Shown: in pieces, positions 7,330-12,615 of the stretch
Numbering within the stretch: position 1 is the first letter of the stretch
How the letters are laid out: the number at the start of each line of letters is the position of its first letter
Source: Burkholderiales bacterium
GTDB lineage: Bacteria > Pseudomonadota > Gammaproteobacteria > Burkholderiales > CAIKXV01
Direction of reading: 5' to 3'
Assembly (NCBI GenBank): GCA_014379045.1
Contig: JACMMK010000422.1
Span: 1 to 12,615, forward strand
Length of the DNA: 12,615 nucleotides
Made by a program: the position numbers and the translations under genes
Notes under the pieces: generated by a model
What the model saw: only the letters and a program-made list of their open reading frames with translations
The model's database searches: none
What the model was told of the DNA's origin: nothing

Positions 7330-8535
7330 ATGAACGCTCGGGACGACGCTGGCGCGAACGCAGCCGCACTGGCTGCTGCAAAGGCCGCGGGGTTCGCGGT
7401 CGGTCTGGGCGACGAGGTGCTGCAGCTCAAGTACGAGGTCCGACGCTTCATCGAAGCCGAGGTGGAACCGCGTTCGCGCTGGATCGAGGAGCACGATGCA
7501 ATCCCCGACGATCTGATGCAGATGGCGCGCGACCTCGGCCTGTTCGGCCTGACGATCCCCGAGGAGTACGGCGGCATCGGCCTGGACCTCGCCGGCAAGT
7601 GCGCGATCGAGGAGGAACTCGGGCGCAGCAACTACGGCTTCTCGACCGTGATCGCCAATCACACCGGCATCAGCAGCAAGGGCATCGTCGATCTCGGCAA
7701 CGACGCGCAGAAGCAGCGCTACCTGCCGCGGATGGCGACCGGCGAATGGGTTGGCTGCTTCGCGCTCACCGAACCACAGGCGGGTTCGGACCCGGCGGCT
7801 ATGCGCACGACGGCGGTGAAGCAGGGCGAGCGCTGGATCCTGAACGGCGAGAAGATCTACATCACCAACGCGACGATCGCCGACGTGTTCACCGTGATGG
7901 CGGTGACCGACAAGTCGAAGGGTGCGAAGGGCATCTCGGCGTTCATCGTCGAACGGGGCTTTCCCGGACTGTCTGTCGGCCCGAACGAACGCAAGATGGG
8001 CATGCACGGCTGCTGCACCGCGCCGGTGATCCTGCAGGACTGCGAGGTGCCGGCGGCCAACCTGCTCGGGCCCGAAGGCATGGGCTACGTGCAGGCGCTG
8101 AAGACGCTGACCGCAGGCCGCGTCACCGTCGCTGCGCGCTGCTGCGGCATCATGGACCGGCTGATCGAGCGCACCGTCGACTATCTGAAGACGCGCGAGC
8201 AGGGCGGCCACAAGCTCGCCGACTACCAGGGCCTGCAGTGGATGCTCGCCGACATGGCGCTCGCGCGCGACGCTTCGCGCCTGCTGACCCAACGCGCGAT
8301 CGACACGATCCGCAGCGGCGCGCGCGGCACGATCGAGGCGTCGATGGCGAAGCTGCACGCGACCGAAGCGGCGGGCAAGGTCGCCGACACCGCGATACAA
8401 CTGCATGGCGGCATCGGCTACATGCGCGACTTCGGCATCGAGACGGTCGCGCGCGATGTGCGCATCACCCGCATCTACGAGGGGACGTCGGAGATTCAGC
8501 GGTCGTTGATCGCGCGGGAGCTGTTGAAGGATTGA
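7330..8535 (+). CDS. Acyl-CoA dehydrogenase
   Basis: A 401-residue FAD enzyme that introduces the alpha-beta double bond into an acyl-CoA and passes electrons to electron-transferring flavoprotein. The three-domain layout is complete: N-terminal helical domain (about 27-140), middle beta domain opening with the first signature CFALTEPQAGSD (143-154), and C-terminal helical domain with QLHGGIGYMRDFGIE (357-371). The catalytic base is probably E384 in RIYEGTSEIQR, the position used by short- and medium-chain enzymes rather than the site used by isovaleryl-CoA dehydrogenase. About 25 Ala-rich residues precede the first helix. The ATG at 7330 has GGAGAGG a few bases upstream, and the gene follows the synthetase by 17 bases, so the two are almost certainly one transcript. 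The sequence does not give the chain length or branching of the substrate. Confidence 0.95.
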   Translation: MNARDDAGANAAALAAAKAAGFAVGLGDEVLQLKYEVRRFIEAEVEPRSRWIEEHDAIPDDLMQMARDLGLFGLTIPEEYGGIGLDLAGKCAIEEELGRSNYGFSTVIANHTGISSKGIVDLGNDAQKQRYLPRMATGEWVGCFALTEPQAGSDPAAMRTTAVKQGERWILNGEKIYITNATIADVFTVMAVTDKSKGAKGISAFIVERGFPGLSVGPNERKMGMHGCCTAPVILQDCEVPAANLLGPEGMGYVQALKTLTAGRVTVAARCCGIMDRLIERTVDYLKTREQGGHKLADYQGLQWMLADMALARDASRLLTQRAIDTIRSGARGTIEASMAKLHATEAAGKVADTAIQLHGGIGYMRDFGIETVARDVRITRIYEGTSEIQRSLIARELLKD

Positions 8536-8540
8536 GCCGG

Positions 8541-8562
8541 CCTGCGGGCGCTTGCCGGCAGG
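8541..8562 (+). repeat. Hairpin in the spacer between the dehydrogenase and binding-protein genes
   Basis: CCTGCGGGC and GCCGGCAGG pair around the loop GCTT with a single G-G mismatch, five bases after the dehydrogenase stop codon. No T-run follows, so it is not a classical intrinsic terminator. It could protect the upstream mRNA from 3' exonucleases, lower expression of the next gene, or be a remnant of a terminator. Confidence 0.5.
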
Positions 8563-8584
8563 ACCTTGACGGGAGAAACGCAGC

Positions 8585-8962
8585 ATGAAGAGGATGCTCC
8601 TTGTTTTCGCGGTGTACCTGTGCGCGATGCTGCCGGGGGCGATGGTGCACGCCCAGCCGCAGCGGACGATCAAGGTACTGAGCGACGAGCCACTGCAGTT
8701 GGCACTGGGGCCGATCGCCGAGGCGTTCCGGCGCGACACCGGGATCCAGGTCGAGTATGTCTTCGGGCCCTCACCAGTTCTCGTGAAGAGGGCGGCCGAC
8801 GGCGAAGCCGCCGATGCCTTGCTGGTGCAACCGGAGTACATCACCGAGCTGCAGAAATCCGGCAGGGTTGCGCAGGGACAGGCGACCGCGATCGGGCGGG
8901 TCGGTTTCGGGCTTGCCTCGCGTTCGGACGGCCCGCCGCGGGACATCATCCGCACCGAGTAG
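8585..8962 (+). CDS. Periplasmic substrate-binding protein, ModA-like fold, apparently C-terminally truncated
   Basis: The 125-residue product has a clear signal peptide (about 1-23, MKRMLLVFAV through VHA, cleavage before QPQ). The first lobe of a type-2 periplasmic binding protein of the molybdate-binding/ModA-like superfamily follows: TIKVLSDEPLQLALGPIAEAFRRDTGIQ in the first strand and helix, VEYVFGPSPVLVKRAADGEAADALL in the next, then GRVGFGLASR. Relatives run to roughly 250 residues; here a TAG stop ends the frame at IIRTE, where the second lobe should begin, and only 13 bases separate it from the next gene's stop. A Shine-Dalgarno (GGGAG) before the ATG and an intact signal peptide suggest it is still translated. 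Without the second lobe, ordinary ligand binding by closure of two lobes is not possible. It is probably a decaying remnant, less likely a small secreted protein with another role. Confidence 0.6.
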   Translation: MKRMLLVFAVYLCAMLPGAMVHAQPQRTIKVLSDEPLQLALGPIAEAFRRDTGIQVEYVFGPSPVLVKRAADGEAADALLVQPEYITELQKSGRVAQGQATAIGRVGFGLASRSDGPPRDIIRTE

Positions 8963-8975
8963 GCGGCGGCGCGGG

Positions 8976-9965
8976 TCACTCCACCGGCGGGATGCCCGAT
9001 TCCTTCACCAGCTTGAGCATCGCGTCGACTTCGCTGCGCATGTGCGCGGCGAACTGTTCGGGCGTGCCACCGCCGATGTCCAGTCCGGCATCGATCAGCC
9101 GCGGGCGCACCTCGGGCGCGTTCAGCGCCTTGTTCCAGTCGGCATTGATCTGCGCGGTCAGGGCAGCGGGCATGCCGGCCGGGCCGGCGGTACCCATCCA
9201 GCTGGTGAAGGTGAAGCCGGGCAGGCCGGATTCGATCACGGTCGGGATGTCGGGCGCCGAGGCCGAACGCTTCGCGCTGGTTATCGCCAGCGGCCGCACG
9301 CGTCCAGTCTTCAGGTGCGGCAGCGCCTCCGGCAACGGCTGGAACGTGACGTCGATCTGCCCGCTGATCAGGTCGACCAGCGCCGGTGCGCCGCCCTTGT
9401 AGGCGATATGCGTCATCTTCGTTCCGGTCATGCTGCTGAACAGTTCGGCGGCAAGGTGCAGCACGCCGCCCGATCCGGCGGAACCGTAGTTGAGGCCGCC
9501 GGGTTTCGCCTTTGCGAGCGCGATCAGTTCCTTGATGCTGTGCGCCTCGACCTTTGGGTTGACCAGGACGATCTGCGGCTGGAACACCAGCAGCGTGACC
9601 GGGGTCAGGTCCTTCAGCGGGTTGTACGGCATCTTCGTGTACAGCGCGAGGTTGGTGCCCAGCCCGCCCTGGCTGCTCACCAGCAGGGTATAGCCATCGG
9701 GGATCGACGAGGCGACGAGTGCGCCCGCGATGTGGCTGGCCGCGCCCGGCCGGTTGTCGACCACGACCGGCCGCCCGTACGCATTGCTCAGCGCCTGCGA
9801 CACGGTGCGCCCGACCAGGTCGACGCTGCCGCCAGCTGCGAAGCCGATGACCACGCGCACCGGCTTCACCGGGTACTGCTGCGCTGCTACGCCGGCCGAT
9901 GCGGCGACGAGCAACAGGGACGAAAGGCGCAACCGATTCGACACGCGCTCGCAGCACTCGTTCAT
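8976..9965 (-). CDS. Bug-family tripartite tricarboxylate transporter substrate-binding protein (TctC-like)
   Basis: A 329-residue secreted periplasmic receptor for a carboxylic acid or similar small ligand. A signal peptide ends near VAAQQ (about residue 28). The mature start YPVKPVRVVIGFAAGGSVDL (31-50) is the family hallmark, followed by VVVDNRPGAAS (67-77), DGYTLLVSS (90-98), LNYGSAGSGG (158-167), HIAYKGGAPALVDLISGQID (186-205) and PDIPTVIESGLPGF (238-251). Length and layout are normal. The frame is open upstream to 10022, but the ATG at 9965 gives a proper signal peptide and lies 13 bases after the synthetase stop codon, with AAAGG about ten bases upstream. No TctA or TctB membrane genes are in the window, so it is an orphan receptor, as is common in Burkholderiales. 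Its operon with an acyl-CoA synthetase suggests the captured acid is activated by that enzyme; this is inference. Confidence 0.93.
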   Translation of the reverse strand: MNECCERVSNRLRLSSLLLVAASAGVAAQQYPVKPVRVVIGFAAGGSVDLVGRTVSQALSNAYGRPVVVDNRPGAASHIAGALVASSIPDGYTLLVSSQGGLGTNLALYTKMPYNPLKDLTPVTLLVFQPQIVLVNPKVEAHSIKELIALAKAKPGGLNYGSAGSGGVLHLAAELFSSMTGTKMTHIAYKGGAPALVDLISGQIDVTFQPLPEALPHLKTGRVRPLAITSAKRSASAPDIPTVIESGLPGFTFTSWMGTAGPAGMPAALTAQINADWNKALNAPEVRPRLIDAGLDIGGGTPEQFAAHMRSEVDAMLKLVKESGIPPVE

Positions 9966-9978
9966 GTGGGCGGACCTT

Positions 9979-12201
9979 TCAGGCGTTGGCGGGGACGTTC
10001 CTGCGCAGCACGACACGCGCATCGACGACGGCCTGGCCGCCGGCGAACGCGATCACGGGATTGAGATCGATCTCGGCGATCAGGGGATGCAGTTCGCGGA
10101 TGCGCGACAGCCGGACCAGCAGGTCGGCGAGCGCGTCCCGGTCGACCGGTGGCGCCCCGCGCATGCCGTCGAGCACCGAGGGATGCTTCAGGCTGCCGAT
10201 CATGTCGAGCGCATCGGCCGGCGCCAGCGGCACCGCGCGGAACACGACGTCGCCGATCACTTCGACGAACACGCCGCCGAGGCCGAACAGCATCACGGGG
10301 CCGTGCTGCGGATCGTCGGTGATGCCGATGATGAACTCGGTGCCACGGGGTGCCATCGGCGTCACCAGCATGCCTTCGATGCGTGCACCGGGATGGTAGG
10401 CCTCGGCGTTCGCCGCGATCCGCGTCCAGCCATCGCGCAACGCGTCCGCGCCCTGCAGGCCGAGCAGCACGCCCTGCGCTTCGGACTTGTGCAGGATGTC
10501 GGCCGATACCACCTTCATCGCCAGCCGCTGCCCGGTGAAGTACGCCGCGGCGTCGGCCGCATCCGCCGGGCTTCGAAGCAGCCGGTGGCCGGGCATCGCG
10601 ATGCCGTAGGCCTGCAGCAGGTCGCGTGCCTCGGTCTCGAGCAGGTCGCGGCCCTGTGCGAGCGCGGCGTCGATCAGACGCACGGCCTCGGGCGAGGCAG
10701 CCGGGGTCGTGCCCGGGATCGCCGTCGCGCGATCGGCGTTGCGCACGCGTGGGGCCGAAGCGTCGGCATTACGTACGCGTGCAGCCGATGCATCGGCTGC
10801 ACAGGCCAGGCACTGCACCGCGATCTCGACATGGCGCTGAAACGGTACGCCCGCTTCGCGCAGGATCCGCAGCGACTGTGTCTTCACGTCGGCATAGTGG
10901 CTCTGCACGATGACCGGCTTGCCGTACTCGCGCATCATTGCGCCGAGTTCCGCGCAGACGGCATGTTCGGCCGGCGCTGCCTGGTCGCCGAAGCGGTCGG
11001 CATAGCCGCCGAGCAGCCCGACGATCAGCACTGCGTCGATCGCAGGATCTTCGAGGATCGCGCGCACGATCGGGCCGTAGTACTCGGCGCGTGGATCGGT
11101 GCCGCCACCGGCGTCGACCGGATTGTCGATCGCGGTCGCGTTCGGAACCACGGCATGGATGCGCGCCTGGGTCCGCTGCGCCAGCTGCGCCAGCACCAGA
11201 CCCTGCTCCACGAGCGCATCGGCCGCGACCGTCAGCGGCCCGCCGCCCTCGGAGACCACCGCGACGCGCCGGCCACGCATCGGGGGGAACAGGCTCAGCG
11301 CCTCGGCCACCGGATACAGGTGGTACAGGCGCTCGACCACGGTCACGCCCGATTGCCTCAGCGCACCGCGGTTGATCGCGTAGGCGCCCGCGAGCGATCC
11401 GCTGTGCGACTTCGCCGCGCGCTTGCCTTCGCTGGTGCGGCCGGCGACATACATGACCACCGGCTTCTTCTGCGTGGTGCGGCGCGCGACCTCGCGGAAC
11501 GCTGCCGCGTTCCTGAAGCCCTCGAGGTAGAGCATCACCGCCGAAACGTCCGGATCCTCGCCCAGGCACTCGAGGTATTCATGGAACTCGATATCCGCCT
11601 GGTTGCCCACGCTGAGCATGGTGTTGATGCCCATGAAGCCATGTGTGCGCGCCTGCATCACGATCGAGGTGACGCAGTTGGCCGAGTTCGACAGCAGGCC
11701 CAGCGGGCCGCGCGGTATGTCGGGGAGGCCCCATGCGTTGCAGCCCAGCCGCGCGCTGAACATGCCGTTGGTGTTCGGGCCGATCAGGCGTACGCCGTGC
11801 TGGCGGGCCAGTGCGACCACCTCGTCCTCGAGGATGCGTCCCTGCTCGCCGATCTCGCTGAAACCGGCCGCGAGCAGGATCGCACCCTTCACCTTGCGCC
11901 GGCCGCACTCCTCGATCACCGCCTTCACCGTGTGCGCCGCAGTGCAGATCACCGCGAGGTCGAGCTCGCCCGGAGCGTCGGTGATCGACGGGTAGCAGGC
12001 GAAGCCGAGGATCTCCTTCTCGCGCGGATTGATCGGGATGATCGTGCCGGTGTAATGGTCGGATACCAGCGACTGGATCGCGCGGTTGCCGCGCTTCACC
12101 GGGTCCTTCGACGCGCCGACGATCAGGATGGAGCGTGGATTGAGGATGCGGTCGAGGTAATGCTCGGGCTGCTCGGGATGCCTGGGCTGGGACTCTGGCA
12201 A
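9979..12201 (-). CDS. Acyl-CoA synthetase, ADP(NDP)-forming, second paralogue
   Basis: A 740-residue fused enzyme of the same family as the gene at 5183-7312, acting in the cytosol on an unknown carboxylic acid. Key parts: LDRILNPRSILIVGASKDP (16-34) opening the CoA-binding domain, GPNTNGMFS (141-149), the phosphohistidine motif AAKSHSGSLAGAYA (H266), SEGGGPLTVAADAL (317-330), and an ATP-grasp domain (about 510-735) with LAMKVVSADILHKSEAQG (560-577), MLFGLGGVFVEV (637-648) and AEIDLNPVIAF. The chosen start is a TTG at 12201, because GGAGG lies nine bases before it; an in-frame ATG at 12234 adds 11 residues but has no good ribosome site, and longer forms give an unfamiliar N-terminus. The linker before the ATP-grasp domain holds an in-frame duplicated ten-residue segment (471-490). 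The Bug receptor gene follows 13 bases downstream, in the same operon. Confidence 0.92.
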   Translation of the reverse strand: MPESQPRHPEQPEHYLDRILNPRSILIVGASKDPVKRGNRAIQSLVSDHYTGTIIPINPREKEILGFACYPSITDAPGELDLAVICTAAHTVKAVIEECGRRKVKGAILLAAGFSEIGEQGRILEDEVVALARQHGVRLIGPNTNGMFSARLGCNAWGLPDIPRGPLGLLSNSANCVTSIVMQARTHGFMGINTMLSVGNQADIEFHEYLECLGEDPDVSAVMLYLEGFRNAAAFREVARRTTQKKPVVMYVAGRTSEGKRAAKSHSGSLAGAYAINRGALRQSGVTVVERLYHLYPVAEALSLFPPMRGRRVAVVSEGGGPLTVAADALVEQGLVLAQLAQRTQARIHAVVPNATAIDNPVDAGGGTDPRAEYYGPIVRAILEDPAIDAVLIVGLLGGYADRFGDQAAPAEHAVCAELGAMMREYGKPVIVQSHYADVKTQSLRILREAGVPFQRHVEIAVQCLACAADASAARVRNADASAPRVRNADRATAIPGTTPAASPEAVRLIDAALAQGRDLLETEARDLLQAYGIAMPGHRLLRSPADAADAAAYFTGQRLAMKVVSADILHKSEAQGVLLGLQGADALRDGWTRIAANAEAYHPGARIEGMLVTPMAPRGTEFIIGITDDPQHGPVMLFGLGGVFVEVIGDVVFRAVPLAPADALDMIGSLKHPSVLDGMRGAPPVDRDALADLLVRLSRIRELHPLIAEIDLNPVIAFAGGQAVVDARVVLRRNVPANA
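10732..10791 (-). repeat. In-frame 30-base tandem repeat inside the second acyl-CoA synthetase
   Basis: Bases 10732-10761 and 10762-10791 are adjacent copies that agree at 23 of 30 positions by eye. They encode ASAPRVRNAD and ASAARVRNAD, and the start of a further unit is visible just beyond (10792 onward, encoding AAD). The repeat lies in the Ala-rich linker between the succinyl-CoA-ligase-like part and the ATP-grasp domain, so it lengthens the tether without breaking the frame. The first synthetase has no such repeat. Confidence 0.8.
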
Positions 12202-12210
12202 GACGGTGAT

Positions 12211-12215
12211 CCTCC
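12211..12215 (-). promoter_or_regulatory. Ribosome binding site supporting a TTG start
   Basis: Read on the minus strand the bases are GGAGG with nine bases before TTG (12201-12199). This is the best-spaced ribosome site near the beginning of the second synthetase and is why the TTG was preferred to the ATG at 12234. Confidence 0.6.
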
Positions 12216-12314
12216 GGGGCTTCGCTCGCAGCATAAGCACATCACGCGCCAAGTTCCAGTCGCCGGGCATGTGGTCGATGCCATCGGTCACCCGCCAGCG
12301 GGCCCCGCTCTCAG

Positions 12315-12560
12315 CCCATCGTGCCGACGCTCGCTGCACGCACCATGCCGCGAACCGGTCCTGGACGGATGGCTTCGGCGTCGCGCGCTACTTCAGGATG
12401 CGCTGAACGTACCCTGCGGGCGGCCGGTAACGCAGGCGTGCGTGAACTGCTGGTCCATGCCCTTCACGACCGGGCGCGGCGGTTCCACGAGCATTATGGT
12501 TTCAGGGCGTCGCCCGGGTATCCGATGACGCTCATGCTTCGCATCGATCGACAAAGTTGA
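12315..12560 (+). pseudogene. Decayed GNAT acetyltransferase (TacT/AtaT-toxin-like)
   Basis: Pieces of one GNAT domain can be followed across three frames. 12315-12341 gives PIVPTLAAR. 12344-12385 gives HAANRSWTDGFGVA, like the acetyl-CoA-binding AVDRSWQG.G. motif. 12385-12405 gives ALLQDAL. 12408-12557 gives RTLRAAGNAGVRELLVHALH, then a stretch with RFHEHYGF and PMTLML, then a TGA stop at 12558-12560. The C-terminal segment is a close match to the end of toxin-type GNAT proteins (LLVHA, FYE.YGF, DPMTLML), which acetylate charged tRNAs and pair with a ribbon-helix-helix antitoxin. At least three frame changes are needed, no start or N-terminal half is clear, and no DUF1778-like antitoxin is visible upstream, so the gene is almost certainly dead. 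The C-terminal assignment is firm; the upstream pieces are inferred by pattern. Confidence 0.65.
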
Positions 12561-12615
12561 TCAACGTCCAGATCGCAAGATCATTCACCCATCGAGCAGT
12601 CTGCGGTTTCGAACA

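Larger units (their letters stand above)
12202..12615. other. Intergenic right end upstream of the second synthetase
   Basis: Apart from the acetyltransferase remnant (12315-12560) and the synthetase ribosome site (12211-12215), no intact gene is supported here. The promoter of the synthetase-Bug operon should lie between about 12216 and the remnant, on the minus strand, but I saw no convincing -35/-10 pair. Bases 12556-12565 (GTTGATCAAC) form a short perfect palindrome overlapping the remnant's stop codon; its meaning is unclear. The last 50 bases show nothing recognisable. Confidence 0.5.

Noticed and set aside
8963..8975. Possible bidirectional terminator between the tail-to-tail genes
   Set aside because: Thirteen GC-rich bases hold no stem-loop with a T-run in either direction.
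6865..9957. Minus-strand open frame of about 1030 codons
   Set aside because: It runs antisense to the first synthetase, the dehydrogenase and the binding protein, and out of frame through the Bug gene. The translation is low-complexity and matches no family.
9966..10022. N-terminal extension of the Bug receptor to 10022
   Set aside because: It would overlap the synthetase coding end and place residues before the signal peptide; the ATG at 9965 is better spaced and gives a normal signal peptide.
9730..12528. Plus-strand open frame of about 930 codons across the second synthetase and Bug genes
   Set aside because: It is antisense to two genes with clear family motifs and its translation is rich in Arg, His and Asp with no recognisable domain. 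Such long antisense frames are common in GC-rich DNA. Only a few codons near its end overlap a piece of the acetyltransferase remnant.

Overview
The window is GC-rich, densely coding chromosomal DNA from a proteobacterium. A periplasmic receptor of the Bug/TctC family together with ADP-forming acyl-CoA synthetases and acyl-CoA dehydrogenases is typical of Betaproteobacteria, especially Burkholderiales. No rRNA or other marker gene fixes the taxon, so this is an inference. Nine protein genes fill almost the whole window. The only clearly non-coding stretches are a divergent spacer of about 100 bases (5080-5182) and the right-hand end (12202-12615), which holds a decayed acetyltransferase gene.

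Left block, minus strand (5079 down to 1): tsaD (tRNA t6A modification) is followed after 61 bases by a cyclic-nucleotide-binding/thioredoxin-reductase-like flavoprotein. Then comes a KefB/KefC-type cation:proton antiporter with a nucleotide-binding RCK domain, and an MFS exporter of the DHA2 family that runs off the left edge. The last three genes are tightly packed (24-base gap, then a 4-base stop/start overlap) and look like one membrane/redox stress operon. The flavoprotein lacks the redox-active CxxC of true thioredoxin reductase.

Middle block, plus strand (5183 to 8962): a fused ADP-forming acyl-CoA synthetase, an acyl-CoA dehydrogenase, and a signal-peptide-bearing solute-binding protein that appears to lack its C-terminal half. 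The first two form a fatty- or organic-acid activation and dehydrogenation module.

Right block, minus strand (12201 down to 8976): a second, divergent ADP-forming acyl-CoA synthetase, followed 13 bases later by a Bug-family periplasmic receptor. It meets the middle block tail-to-tail with only 13 bases between stop codons. The two blocks probably both serve uptake and CoA-activation of carboxylic acids, but the substrate cannot be read from sequence.

Right edge: pieces of a GNAT acetyltransferase (resembling the TacT/AtaT toxin type) are spread over three reading frames.

No tRNA, rRNA, CRISPR array, insertion sequence or clear phage element was seen. I did not find a plainly new multi-gene system. 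The items most worth a second look are the cNMP/glutaredoxin-like/flavoprotein fusion beside an antiporter with an altered regulatory loop, the half-length binding protein at a possible breakpoint, and the in-frame 30-base repeat in the second synthetase.
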